The position numbers and the translations under genes are program-made. From contig CANTUQ010000309.1 of assembly GCA_947683425.1 (NCBI GenBank), positions 62,001 through 126,000 on the forward strand: a DNA stretch of 64,000 nt, in the 5' to 3' direction. The notes under the pieces were generated by a model. It did no database searches and was not told the DNA's origin. It saw nothing but the letters and a program-made list of their open reading frames with translations. Origin of the DNA: Excoecaria cochinchinensis. Taxonomy: Eukaryota > Streptophyta > Magnoliopsida > Malpighiales > Euphorbiaceae. Below are positions 23,701 to 37,500 of the stretch, in pieces (the stretch's first letter is position 1; the number at the start of each line of letters is the position of its first letter).

Positions 23701-24225
23701 GTGGTGAAATTTCGGATCCGAGCCCAATAATTCAGGAAAACTCGATCGGAATAGCTACTGGAAGCTTGCCGGTCACAACGCATCGAGAATTGACTTCGCC
23801 GGAATCCGACAAATTTTTACGGATTTCCCTAGCGGTACCACTAGGAAAAATCACCAAAATGGAGAAATCGTAAAAAGTGGTGAAATTTCGGATCCGAGCC
23901 CAATAATTCAGGAAAACTCGATCGGAATAGCTACTGGAAGCTTGCCGGTCACAACGCATCGAGAATTGGCTTCGCCGGAATCCGACGAATTTTTACGGAT
24001 TTCCCTAGGGGTACCACTAGGGAAAATCACCAAAATCGAGAAAAGAGGTGAAATTTCGAATCCGAGCCCAATAATTCAGGAAAACTCGATCGGAATAGCT
24101 ACTGGAAGCTTGCCGGTCACAACGCATCGAGAATTGGCTTCGCCGGAATCCGACGAATTTTTACGGATTTTCCTAGGGGTACCACTAGGGAAAATCACCA
24201 AAATCGAGAAATCATAAAAAGTGGT
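20783..24225 (+). repeat. 20-mer HOR (3,443 bp), copy 2
   Basis: Every anchor repeats copy 1 at +3,443 bp. It differs from copy 1 at a few sites, including GGAACCTTGCC near 21,535, which copy 3 shares. AAAAGAGGTGAAA near 20,600 and 24,043 marks the joint with the neighbouring copies. Comparing translated frames of copies 2 and 3, I saw no difference until about 27,400, which implies very recent duplication. Confidence 0.9.
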
Positions 24226-27200
24226 GAAATTTCGGATCCGAGCCAAATAATTCAAGAAAACTCGATCGGAATAGCTACTGGAAGCTTGCCGGTCACAACG
24301 CATCGAGAATTGGGTTCGCCGGAATCCGACGAATTTTTACGGATTTCCCTAGGGGTACCACTAGGAAAAATCACCAAAATCGAGAAATCGTAAAAAGTGT
24401 TGAAATTTCGGATCCGAGCCCAATAATTCAGGAAAACTCGATCGGAATAGCTACTGGAAACTTGCCGGTCACAACGCATCGAGAATTGGAATCCGACGAA
24501 TTTTTACGGATTTCCCTAGGGGTACCACTAAGGAAAATCACCAAAATCGAGAAATCGTAAAAAGTGGTGAAATTTCGGATCCGAGCCCAATAATTCAGGA
24601 AAACTCGATCGGAATAGCTACTGGAAGCTTGCCGGTCACAACGCATCGAGAATTGGCTTCGCCAGAATCCGACGAATTTTTACGGATTTCCCTAGGGGTA
24701 CCACTAGGGAAAATCACCAAAATCGAGAAAAGTGGTGAAATTTCGAATCCGAGCCCAATAATTCAGGAAAACTCGATCGGAATAGCTACTGGAAGCTTGC
24801 CGGTCACAACGCATCGAGAATTGGGTTCGCCGGAATCCGACGAATTTTTACGGATTTTCCTAGGGGTACCACTAGGAAAAATCACCAAAATCGAGAAAAC
24901 ATAAAAAGTGGTGAAATTTCGGATCCGAGCCAAATAATTCAAGAAAACTCGATCGGAATAGCTACTGGAACCTTGCCGGTCACAACGCATCGAGAATTGG
25001 GTTCGCCGGAATCCGACGAATTTTTACGGATTTCCCTAGGGGTACCACTAGGGAAAATCACCAAAATCGAGAAATCGTAAAAAGTGGTGAAATTTCGGAT
25101 CCGAGCCCAATAATTCAGGAAAACTCGATCGGAATAGCTACTGGAAGCTTGCCGGTCACAACGCATCGAGAATTGGAATCCGACGAATTTTTACGGATTT
25201 CCCTAGGGGTACCACTAGGGAAAATCACCAAAATCGAGAAATCGTAAAAAGTGGTGAAATTTCGGATCCGAGCCCAATAATTCAGGAAAACTCGATCGGA
25301 ATAGCTACTGGAAGCTTGCCGGTCACAACGCATCGAGAATTGGAATCCGACGAATTTTTACGGATTTCACTAGGGGTACCACTAGGGAAAATCACCAAAA
25401 TCGAGAAATCGTAAAAAGTGGTGAAATTTCGGATCCGAGCCCAATAATTCAGGAAAACTCGATCGGAATAGCTACTGGAAGCTTGCCGGTCACAACGCAT
25501 CGAGAATTGACTTCGCCGGAATCCGACAAATTTTTACGGATTTCCCTAGCGGTACCACTAGGAAAAATCACCAAAATGGAGAAATCGTAAAAAGTGGTGA
25601 AATTTCGGATCCGAGCCCAATAATTCAGGAAAACTCGATCGGAATAGCTACTGGAAGCTTGCCGGTCACAACGCATCGAGAATTGGCTTCGCCGGAATCC
25701 GACGAATTTTTACGGATTTCCCTAGGGGTACCACTAGGGAAAATCACCAAAATCGAGAAAAGTGGTGAAATTTCGAATCCGAGCCCAATAATTCAGGAAA
25801 ACTCGATCGGAATAGCTATTGGAAGCTTGCCGGTCACAACGCATCGAGAATTGGCTTCGCCGGAATCCGACGAATTTTTACGAATTTCCCTAGGGGTACC
25901 ACTAGGGAAAATCACGAAAATCGAGAAATCATAAAAAGTGGTGAAATTTCGGATCCGAGCCAAATAATTCAGGAAAACTCGATCGGAATAGCTACTGGAA
26001 GCTTGCCGGTCACAACGCATCGAGAATTGGGTTCGCCGGAATCCGACGAATTTTTACGGATTTCCCTAGGGGTACCACTAGGGAAAATCACCAAAATCAA
26101 GAAAAGTGGTGAAATTTCGAATCCGAGCCCAATAATTCAGGAAAACTCGATCGGAATAGCTACTGGAAGCTTGCCGGTCACAACGCATCGAGAATTGGCT
26201 TCGCCGGAATCCGACGAATTTTTACGGATTTTCCTAGGGGTACCACTAGGGAAAATCACCAAAATCGAGAAATCATAAATAGTGGTGAAATTTCGGATCC
26301 GAGCCAAATAATTCAAGAAAACTCGATCGGAATAGCTACTGGAAGCTTGCCGGTCCCAACGCATCAGAATTGGGTTCGCCGGAATCCGACGAATTTTTAC
26401 GGATTTCCCTAGGGGTACCACTAGGGAAAATCACCAAAATCGAGAAATCGTAAAAAGTGGTGAAATTTCGGATCCGAGCCCAATAATTCAGGAAAACTCG
26501 ATCGGAATAGCTACTGGAAGCTTGCCGGTCACAACGCATCGAGAATTGGAATCCGACGAATTTTTACGGATTTCCCTAGGGGTACCACTAGGGAAAATCA
26601 CCAAAATCGAGAAATCGTAAAAAGTGGTGAAATTTCGGATCCGAGCCCAATAATTCAGGAAAACTCGATTGGAATAGCTACTGGAAGCTTGCCGGTCACA
26701 ACGCATCGAGAATTGGCTTCGCCGGAATCCGACGAATTTTTACGGATTTTCCTAGGGGTACCACTAGGAAAAATCACCAAAATCGAGAAAAGTGGTGAAA
26801 TTTCGAATCCGAGCCCAATAATTCAGGAAAACTCGATCGGAATAGCTACTGGAAGCTTGCCGGTCACAACGCATCGAGAATTGGCTTCGCCGGAATCCGA
26901 CGAATTTTTACGGATTTTCCTAGGGGTACCACTAGGGAAAATCACCAAAATCGAGAAATCATAAATAGTGGTGAAATTTTGGATCCGAGCCAAATAATTC
27001 AAGAAAACTCGATCGGAATAGCTACTGGAAGCTTGCCGGTCCCAACGCATCGAGAATTGGATTCGCCGGAATCCGACGAATTTTTACGGATTTCCCTAGG
27101 GGTACCACTAGGGAAAATCACCAAAATCGAGAAATCGTAAAAAGTGGTGAAATTTCGGATCCGAGCCCAATAATTCAGGAAAACTCGATCGGAATAGCTA

Positions 27201-27668
27201 CTGGAAGCTTGCCGGTCACAACGCATCGAGAATTGACTTCGCCGGAATCCGACAAATTTTTACGGATTTCCCTAGCGGTACCACTAGGAAAAATCACCAA
27301 AATGGAGAAATCGTAAAAAGTGGTGAAATTTCGGATCCGAGCCCAATAATTCAGGAAAACTCGATCGGAATAGCTACTGGAAGCTTGCCGGTCACAACGC
27401 ATCTAGAATTGGCTTCGCCGGAATCCGACGAATTTTTACGGATTTCCCTAGGGGTACCACTAGGGAAAATCACCAAAATCGAGAAAAGTGGTGAAATTTC
27501 GAATCCGAGCCCAATAATTCAGGAAAACTCGATCGGAATAGCTACTGGAAGCTTGCCGGTCACAACGCATCGAGAATTGGCTTCGCCGGAATCCGACGAA
27601 TTTTTACGGATTTTCCTAGGGGTACCACTAGGGAAAATCACCAAAATCGAGAAATCATAAAAAGTGGT
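24226..27668 (+). repeat. 20-mer HOR (3,443 bp), copy 3
   Basis: Third unit, apparently identical to copy 2 for over 3 kb. Private differences appear only near the end: GCATCTAGAATTGG near 27,403, and AAAAGTGGTG instead of AAAAGAGGTG near 27,486. After 27,735 the register is lost and a different variant order begins. Confidence 0.9.
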
Positions 27669-27694
27669 GAAATTTCGGATCCGAGCCAAATAAT

Positions 27695-29243
27695 TCAAGA
27701 AAACTCGATCGGAATAGCTACTGGAAGCTTGCCGGTCATAACGCATCGAGAATTGGGTTCGCCGGAATCCGACGAATTTTTACGGATTTCCCTAGGGGTA
27801 CCACTAGGGAAAATCACCAAAATCGAGAAATCGTAAAAAGTGGTGAAATTTCGGATCCGAGCCCAATAATTCAGGAAAACTCGATCGGAATAGCTACTGG
27901 AAGCTTGCCGGTCACAACGCATCGAGAATTGGAATCCGACGAATTTTTACGGATTTCCCTAGGGGTACCACTAGGGAAAATCACCAAAATCGAGAAATCG
28001 TAAAAAGTGGTGAAATTTCGGATCCGAGCCCAATAATTCAGGAAAACTCGATCGGAATAGCTACTGGAAGCTTGCCGGTCACAACGCATCGAGAATTGGA
28101 ATCCAACGAATTTTTACGGATTTCCCTAGGGGTACCACTAGGGAAAATCACCAAAATCGAGAAATCGTAAAAAGTGGTGAAATTTCGGATCCGAGCCCAA
28201 TAATTCAGGAAAACTCGATCGGAATAGCTACTGGAAGCTTGCCGGTCACAACGCATCGAGAATTGGCTTCGCCGGAATTCGACGAATTTTTACGGATTTT
28301 CCTAGGGGTACCACTAGGGAAAATCACCAAAATCGAGAAATCATAAATAGTGGTGAAATTTCGGATCCGAGCCAAATAATTCAAGAAAACTCGATCGGAA
28401 TAGCTACTGGAAGCTTGCCGGTCACAACGCATCGAGAATTGGGTTCGCCGGAATCCGACGAATTTTTACGGATTTCCCTAGGGGTACCACTAGGAAAAAT
28501 CACCAAAATCGAGAAATCGTAAAAAGTGGTGAAATTTCGGATCCGAGCCCAATAATTCAGGAAAACTCGATCGGAATAGCTACTGGAAGCTTGCCGGTCA
28601 CAACGCATCGAGAATTGGAATCCGATGAATTTTTACGGATTTCCCTAGGGGTACCACTAAGGAAAATCACCAAAATCGAGAAATCGTAAAAAGTGGTGAA
28701 ATTTCGGATCCGAGCCCAATAATTCAGGAAAACTCGATCGGAATAGCTTCTGGAAGCTTGCCGGTCACAACGCATCGAGAATTGGCTTCGCCAGAATCCG
28801 ACGAATTTTTACGGATTTTCCTAGGGGTACCACTAGGGAAAATCACCAAAATCGAGAAAAGTGGTGAAATTTCGAATCCGAGCCCAATAATTCAGGAAAA
28901 CTCGATCGGAATAGCTACTGGAAGCTTGCCGGTCACAACGCATCGAGAATTGGGTTCGCCGGAATCCGACGAATTTTTACGGATTTTCCTAGGGGTACCA
29001 CTAGGGAAAATCACCAAAATCGAGAAATCATAAAAAGTGGTGAAATTTCAGATCCGAGCCAAATAATTCAAGAAAACTCGATCGGAATAGCTACTGGAAG
29101 CTTGCCGGTCACAACGCATCGAGAATTGGGTTCGCCGGAATCCGACGAATTTTTACGGATTTTCCTAGGGGTACCACTAGGGAAAATCACCAAAATCGAG
29201 AAATCGTAAAAAGTGGTGAAATTTCGGATCCGAGCCCAATAAT
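27695..29243 (+). repeat. Segment V, copy 1
   Basis: This run recurs at +4,641 bp (32,336-33,884) and at about +13,570 bp (41,266-42,813). The marker is a B monomer with GAATCCAACGAAT near 28,104, also near 32,745 and 34,114, and as GAATCCATCGAAT near 41,674. A private TTTCAGATCC lies near 29,047. It joins the 20-mer array to the second copy of segment Q. Confidence 0.85.
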
Positions 29244-32200
29244 TCAGGAAAACTCGATCGGAATAGCTACTGGAAGCTTGCCGGTCACAACGCATCGAGA
29301 ATTGGAATCCGACGAATTTTTACGGATTTCCCTAGGGGTACCACTAGGGAAAATCACCAAAATCGAGAAATCGTAAAAAGTGGTGAAATTTCGGATCCGA
29401 GCCCAATAATTCAGGAAAACTCGATCGGAATAGATACTGGAAGCTTGCCGGTCACAACGCATCGAGAATTGGAATCCGACGAATTTTTACGGATTTCACT
29501 AGGGGTACCACTAGGGAAAATCACCAAAATCGAGAAATCGTAAAAAGTGGTGAAATTTCGGATCCGAGCCCAATAATTCAGGAAAACTCGATCGGAATAG
29601 CTACTGGAAGCTTGCCGGTCACAACGCATCGAGAATTGACTTCGCCGGAATCCGACAAATTTTTACGGATTTCCCTAGCGGTACCACTAGGAAAAATCAC
29701 CAAAATGGAGAAATCGTAAAAAGTGGTGAAATTTCGGATCCGAGCCCAATAATTCAGGAAAACTCGATCGGAATAGCTACTGGAAGCTTGCCGGTCACAA
29801 CGCATCGAGAATTGGCTTCGCCGGAATCCGACGAATTTTTACGGATTTCCCTAGGGGTACCACTAGGGAAAATCACCAAAATCGAGAAAAGTGGTGAAAT
29901 TTCGAATCCGAGCCCAATAATTCAGGAAAACTCGATCGGAATAGCTATTGGAAGCTTGCCGGTCACAACGCATCGAGAATTGGCTTCGCCGGAATCCGAC
30001 GAATTTTTACGGATTTCCCTAGGGGTACCACTAGGGAAAATCACCAAAATCGAGAAATCGTAAAAAGTGGTGAAATTTCGGATCCGAGCCAAATAATTCA
30101 GGAAAACTCGATCGGAATAGCTACTGGAAGCTTGCCGGTCACAACGCATCGAGAATTGGGTTCGCCGGAATCCGACGAATTTTTACGGATTTCCCTAGGG
30201 GTACCACTAGGGAAAATCACCAAAATCGAGAAAAGTGGTGAAATTTCGAATCCGAGCCCAATAATTCAGGAAAACTCGATCGGAATAGCTACTGGAAGCT
30301 TGCCGGTCACAACGCATCGAGAATTGGCTTCGCCGGAATTCGACGAATTTTTACGGATTTTCCTAGGGGTACCACTAGGGAAAATCACCAAAATCGAGAA
30401 ATCATAAATAGTGGTGAAATTTCGGATCCGAGCCAAATAATTCAAGAAAACTCGATCGGAATAGCTACTGGAAGCTTGCCGGTCACAACGCATCGAGAAT
30501 TGGGTTCGCCGGAATCCGACGAATTTTTACGGATTTCCCTAGGGGTACCACTAAGGAAAATCACCAAAATCGAGAAATCGTAAAAAGTGGTGAAATTTCG
30601 GATCCGAGCCCAATAATTCAGGAAAACTCGATCGGAATAGCTTCTGGAAGCTTGCCGGTCACAACGCATCGAGAATTGGCTTCGCCAGAATCCGACGAAT
30701 TTTTACGGATTTCCCTAGGGGTACCACTAGGGAAAATCACCAAAATCGAGAAAAGTGGTGAAATTTCGAATTCGAGCCCAATAATTCAGGAAAACTCGAT
30801 CGGAATAGCTACTGGAAGCTTGCCGGTCACAACGCATCGAGAATTGGGTTCGCCGGAATCCGACGAATTTTTACGGATTTTCCTAGGGGTACCACTAGGG
30901 AAAATCACCAAAATCGAGAAATCATAAATAGTGGTGAAATTTTGGATCCGAGCCAAATAATTCAAGAAAACTCGATCGGAATAGCTACTGGAAGCTTGCC
31001 GGTCCCAACGCATCGAGAATTGGATTCGCCGGAATCCGACGAATTTTTACGGATTTCCCTAGGGGTACCACTAGGGAAAATCACCAAAATCGAGAAATCG
31101 TAAAAAGTGGTGAAATTTCGGATCCGAGCCCAATAATTCAGGAAAACTCGATCGGAATAGCTACTGGAAGCTTGCCGGTCACAACGCATCGAGAATTGGA
31201 ATCCGACGAATTTTTACGGATTTCACTAGGGGTACCACTAGGGAAAATCACCAAAATCGAGAAATCGTAAAAAGTGGTGAAATTTCGGATCCGAGCCCAA
31301 TAATTCAGGAAAACTCGATCGGAATAGCTACTGGAAGCTTGCCGGTCACAACGCATCGAGAATTGGAATCCGACGAATTTTTACGGATTTCACTAGGGGT
31401 ACCACTAGGAAAAATCACCAAAATGGAGAAATCGTAAAAAGTGGTGAAATTTCGGATCCGAGCCCAATAATTCAGGAAAACTCGATCGGAATAGCTTCTG
31501 GAAGCTTGCCGGTCACAACGCATCGAGAATTGGCTTCGCCAGAATCCGACGAATTTTTACGGATTTCCCTAGGGGTACCACTAGGGAAAATCACCAAAAT
31601 CGAGAAAAGTGGTGAAATTTCGAATCCGAGCCCAATAATTCAGGAAAACTCGATCGGAATAGCTACTGGAAGCTTGCCGGTCACAACGCATCGAGAATTG
31701 GCTTCGCCGGAATCCGACGAATTTTTACGGATTTTCCTAGGGGTACCACTAGGGAAAATCACCAAAATCGAGAAATCATAAAAAGTGGTGAAATTTCGGA
31801 TCCGAGCCAAATAATTCAAGAAAAGTCGATCGGAATAGCTACTGGAAGCTTGCCGGTCATAACGCATCGAGAATTGGGTTCGCCGGAATCCGACGAATTT
31901 TTACGGATTTCCCTAGGGGTACCACTAGGGAAAATCACCAAAATCGAGAAATCGTAAAAAGTGGTGAAATTTCGGATCCGAGCCCAATAATTCAGGAAAA
32001 CTCGATCGGAATAGCTACTGGAAGCTTGCCGGTCACAACGCATCGAGAATTGGCTTCGCCGGAATCCGACGAATTTTTACGGATTTCCCTAGGGGTACCA
32101 CTAGGGAAAATCACCAAAATCGAGAAAAGTGGTGAAATTTCGGATCCGAGCCCAATAATTCAGGAAAACTCGATCGGAATAGCTACTGGAAGCTTGCCGG

Positions 32201-32678
32201 TCACAACGCATCGAGAATTGGCTTCGCCGGAATCCGACGAATTTTTACGGATTTTCCTAGGGGTACCACTAGGGAAAATCACCAAAATCGAGAAATCATA
32301 AAAAGTGGTGAAATTTCGGATCAGAGCCAAATAATTCAAGAAAACTCGATCGGAATAGCTACTGGAAGCTTGCCGGTCATAACGCATCGAGAATTGGGTT
32401 CGCCGGAATTCGACGAATTTTTACGGATTTCCCTAGGGGTACCACTAGGAAAAATCACCAAAATGGAGAAATCGTAAAAAGTGGTGAAATTTCGGATCCG
32501 AGCCCAATAATTCAGGAAAACTCGATCGGAATAGCTACTGGAAGCTTGCCGGTCACAACGCATCGAGAATTGGAATCCGACGAATTTTTACGGATTTCCC
32601 TAGGGGTACCACTAGGGAAAATCACCAAAATCGAGAAATCGTAAAAAGTGGTGAAATTTCGGATCCGAGCCCAATAAT
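29244..32678 (+). repeat. Segment Q, copy 2 (20 monomers, 3,435 bp)
   Basis: Counterpart of 4,842-8,444, one C monomer shorter. Its second half also matches the left-end segment P, with TTTTGGATCC near 30,951, GGTCCCAACG near 31,002 and GAAAAGTCGATCGG near 31,820. Private changes include GGATCAGAGCC near 32,320 and AAAATGGAG near 32,460. A landmark monomer lies at 29,578. Confidence 0.85.
32126..32150. other. Type C monomer with restored GGATCC (marker unlinked)
   Basis: Here the C-type boundary GAGAAAAGTGG is followed by TTTCGGATCCGAG, whereas other C monomers read TTTCGAATCCGAG. The corresponding site in the related copy near 7,900 has the usual GAATCC. A short gene-conversion tract from an A or B monomer, or a point reversion, would explain it. 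Confidence 0.7.
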
Positions 32679-34051
32679 TCAGGAAAACTCGATCGAAATA
32701 GCTACTGGAAGCTTGCCGGTCACAACGCATCGAGAATTGGAATCCAACGAATTTTTACGGATTTCCCTAGGGGTACCACTAGGGAAAATCACCAAAATCG
32801 AGAAATCGTAAAAAGTGGTGAAATTTCGGATCCGAGCCCAATAATTCAGGAAAACTCGATCGGAATAGCTACTGGAAGCTTGCCGGTCACAACGCATCGA
32901 GAATTGGCTTCGCCGGAATTCGACGAATTTTTACGGATTTTCCTAGGGGTACCACTAGGGAAAATCACCAAAATCGAGAAATCATAAATAGTGGTGAAAT
33001 TTCGGATCCGAGCCAAATAATTCAAGAAAACTCGATCGGAATAGCTACTGGAAGCTTGCCGGTCACAACGCATCAAGAATTGGGTTCGCCGGAATCCGAC
33101 GAATTTTTACGGATTTCCCTAGGGGTACCACTAGGAAAAATCACCAAAATCGAGAAATCGTAAAAAGTGGTGAAATTTCGGATCCGAGCCCAATAATTCA
33201 GGAAAACTCGATCGGAATAGCTACTGGAAGCTTGCCGGTCACAACGCATCGAGAATTGGAATCCGACGAATTTTTACGGATTTCCCTAGGGGTACCACTA
33301 AGGAAAATCACCAAAATCGAGAAATCGTAAAAAGTGGTGAAATTTCGGATCCGAGCCCAATAATTCAGGAAAACTCGATCGGAATAGCTTCTGGAAGCTT
33401 GCCGGTCACAACGCATCGAGAATTGGCTTCGCCAGAATCCGACGAATTTTTACGGATTTTCCTAGGGGTACCACTAGGGAAAATCACCAAAATCGAGAAA
33501 AGTGGTGAAATTTCGAATCCGAGCCCAATAATTCAGGAAAACTCGATCGGAATAGCTACTGGAAGCTTGCCGGTCACAACGCATCGAGAATTGGGTTCGC
33601 CGGAATCCGACGAATTTTTACGGATTTTCCTAGGGGTACCACTAGGGAAAATCACCAAAATCGAGAAATCATAAAAAGTGGTGAAATTTCGGATCCGAGC
33701 CAAATAATTCAAGAAAACTCGATCGGAATAGCTACTGGAAGCTTGCCGGTCACAACGCATCGAGAATTGGGTTCGCCGGAATCCGACGAATTTTTACGGA
33801 TTTTCCTAGGGGTACCACTAGGGAAAATCACCAAAATCGAGAAATCGTAAAAAGTGGTGAAATTTCGGATCCGAGCCCAATAATTCAGGAAAACTCGATC
33901 GGAATAGCTACTGGAAGCTTGCCGGTCACAACGCATCGAGAATTGGAATCCGACGAATTTTTACGGATTTCCCTAGGGGTACCACTAGGGAAAATCACCA
34001 AAATCGAGAAATCGTAAAAAGTGGTGAAATTTCGGATCCGAGCCCAATAAT
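32336..34051 (+). repeat. Segment V, copy 2
   Basis: Matches 27,695-29,410 at +4,641 bp, including the GAATCCAACGAAT monomer near 32,745. Private changes are CTCGATCGAAATAG near 32,690 and GCATCAAGAATTGG near 33,073. The next B monomer, near 34,114, again has GAATCCAACGAAT, 1,373 bp (8 monomers) later, so the marker has also spread locally. Confidence 0.85.
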
Positions 34052-34562
34052 TCAGGAAAACTCGATCGGAATAGCTACTGGAAGCTTGCCGGTCACAACG
34101 CATCGAGAATTGGAATCCAACGAATTTTTACGGATTTCCCTAGGGGTACCACTAGGGAAAATCACCAAAATCGAGAAATCGTAAAAAGTGGTGAAATTTC
34201 GGATCCGAGCCCAATAATTCAGGAAAACTCGATCGGAATAGCTACTGGAAGCTTGCCGGTCACAACGCATCGAGAATTGGGTTCGCCGGAATCCGACGAA
34301 TTTTTACGGATTTCCCTAGCGGTACCACTAGGGAAAATCACCAAAATCGAGAAAAGTGGTGAAATTTCGAATCCGAGCCCAATAATTCAGGAAAACTCGA
34401 TCGGAATAGCTATTGGAAGCTTGCCGGTCACAACGCATCGAGAATTGGCTTCGCCGGAATCCGACGAATTTTTACGGATTTCCCTAGGGGTACCACTAGG
34501 GAAAATCACGAAAATCGAGAAATCGTAAAAAGTGGTGAAATTTCGGATCCGAGCCAAATAAT
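34052..34562 (+). repeat. Junction segment between V and R (three monomers)
   Basis: A B monomer with GAATCCAACG is followed by a C monomer combining GGGTTCGCCGG with CTAGCGGTACC, and then an A monomer with GCTATTGG and CACGAAAATCG. The middle monomer mixes markers usually found on different monomers (the G variant of the 9 bp block and the landmark CTAGCGG core), suggesting a recombination joint. Confidence 0.65.
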
Positions 34563-37500
34563 TCAGGAAAACTCGATCGGAATAGCTACTGGAAGCTTGC
34601 CGGTCACAACGCATCGAGAATTGGGTTCGCCGGAATCCGACGAATTTTTACGGATTTCCCTAGGGGTACCACTAGGGAAAATCACCAAAATCGAGAAAAG
34701 TGGTGAAATTTCGAATCCGAGCCCAATAATTCAGGAAAACTCGATCGGAATAGCTACTGGAAGCTTGCCGGTCACAACGCATCGAGAATTGGCTTCGCCG
34801 GAATTCGACGAATTTTTACGGATTTTCCTAGGGGTACCACTAGGGAAAATCACCAAAATCGAGAAATCATAAATAGTGGTGAAATTTCGGATCCGAGCCA
34901 AATAATTCAAGAAAACTCGATCGGAATAGCTACTGGAAGCTTGCCGGTCACAACGCATCGAGAATTGGGTTCGCCGGAATCCGACGAATTTTTACGGATT
35001 TCCCTAGGGGTACCACTAGGAAAAATCACCAAAATCGAGAAATCGTAAAAAGTGGTGAAATTTCGGATCCGAGCCCAATAATTCAGGAAAACTCGATCGG
35101 AATAGCTACTGGAAGCTTGCCGGTCACAACGCATCGAGAATTGGAATCCGACGAATTTTTACGGATTTTCCTAGGGGTACCACTAAGGAAAATCACCAAA
35201 ATCGAGAAATCGTAAAAAGTGGTGAAATTTCGGATCCGAGCCCAATAATTCAGGAAAACTCGATCGGAATAGCTTCTGGAAGCTTGCCGGTCACAACGCA
35301 TCGAGAATTGGCTTCGCCAGAATCCGACGAATTTTTACGGATTTCCCTTGGGGTACCACTAGGGAAAATCACCAAAATCGAGAAAAGTGGTGAAATTTCG
35401 AATCCGAGCCCAATAATTCAGGAAAACTCGATCGGAATAGCTACTGGAAGCTTGCCGGTCACAACGCATCGAGAATTGGGTTCGCCGGAATCCGAAGAAT
35501 TTTTACGGATTTTCCTAGGGGTACCACTAGGGAAAATCACCAAAATCGAGAAATCATAAAAAGTGGTGAAATTTCGGATCCGAGCCAAATAATTCAAGAA
35601 AACTCGATCGGAATAGCTACTGGAAGCTTGCCGGTCACAACGCATCGAGAATTGGGTTCGCCGGAATCCGACGAATTTTTACGGATTTCCCTAGGGGTAC
35701 CACTAGGAAAAATCACCAAAATCGAGAAATCGTAAAAAGTGGTGAAATTTCGGATCCGAGCCCAATAATTCAGGAAAACTCGATCGGAATAGCTACTGGA
35801 AGCTTGCCGGTCACAACGCATCGAGAATTGGAATCCGACGAATTTTTACGGATTTCCCTAGGGGTACCACTAGGGAAAATCACCAAAATCGAGAAATCGT
35901 AAAAAGTGGTGAAATTTCGGATCCGAGCCCAATAATTCAGGAAAACTCGATCGGAATAGCTACTGGAAGCTTGCCGGTCACAACGCATCGAGAATTGGAA
36001 TCCGACGAATTTTTACGGATTTCACTAGGGGTACCACTAGGGAAAATCACCAAAATCGAGAAATCGTAAAAAGTGGTGAAATTTCGGATCCGAGCCCAAT
36101 AATTCAGGAAAACTCGATCGGAATAGCTACTGGAAGCTTGCCGGTCACAACGCATCGAGAATTGACTTCGCCGGAATCCTACAAATTTTTACGGATTTCC
36201 CTAGCGGTACCACTAGGAAAAATCACCAAAATGGAGAAATCGTAAAAAGTGGTGAAATTTCGGATCCGAGCCCAATAATTCAGGAAAACTCGATCGGAAT
36301 AGCTACTGGAAGCTTGCCGGTCACAACGCATCGAGAATTGGCTTCGCCGGAATCCGACGAATTTTGACGGATTTCCCTAGGGGTACCACTAGGGAAAATC
36401 ACCAAAATCGAGAAAAGTGGTGAAATTTCGAATCCGAGCCCAATAATTCAGGAAAACTCGATCGGAATAGCTATTGGAAGCTTGCCGGTCACAACGCATC
36501 GAGAATTGGCTTCGCCGGAATCCGACGAATTTTTACGGATTTCCCTAGGGGTACCACTAGGGAAAATCACGAAAATCGAGAAATCGTAAAAAGTGGTGAA
36601 ATTTCGGATCCGAGCCAAATAATTCAGGAAAACTCGATCGGAATAGCTACTGGAAGCTTGCCGGTCACAACGCATCGAGAATTGGGTTCGCCGGAATCCG
36701 ACGAATTTTTACGGATTTCCCAAGGGGTACCACTAGGGAAAATCACCAAAATCGAGAAAAGTGGTGAAATTTCGAATCCGAGCCCAATAATTCAGGAAAA
36801 CTCGATCGGAATAGCTACTGGAAGCTTGCCGGTCACAACGCATCGAGAATTGGCTTCGCCGGAATTCGACGAATTTTTATGGATTTTCCTAGGGGTACCA
36901 CTAGGGAAAATCACCAAAATCGAGAAATCATAAATAGTGGTGAAATTTCGGATCCGAGCCAAATAATTCAAGAAAACTCGATCGGAATAGCTACTGGAAG
37001 CTTGCCGGTCACAACGCATCGAGAATTGGGTTCGCCGGAATCCGACGAATTTTTTACGGATTTCCCTAGGGGTACCACTAGGAAAAATCACCAAAATCGA
37101 GAAATCGTAAAAAGTGGTGAAATTTCGGATCCGAGCCCAATAATTCAGGAAAACTCGATCGGAATAGCTACTGGAAACTTGCCGGTCACAACGCATCGAG
37201 AATTGGAATCCGACGAATTTTTACGGATTTCCCTAGGGGTACCACTAAGGAAAATCACCAAAATCGAGAAATCGTAAAAAGTGGTGAAATTTCGGATCCG
37301 AGCCCAATAATTCAGGAAAACTCGATCGGAATAGCTACTGGAAGCTTGCCGGTCACAACGCATCGAGAATTGGCTTCGCCAGAATCCGACGAATTTTTAC
37401 GGATTTCCCTAGGGGTACCACTAGGGAAAATCACCAACATCGAGAAAAGTGGTGAAATTTCGAATCCGAGCCCAATAATTCAGGAAAACTCGATCGGAAT

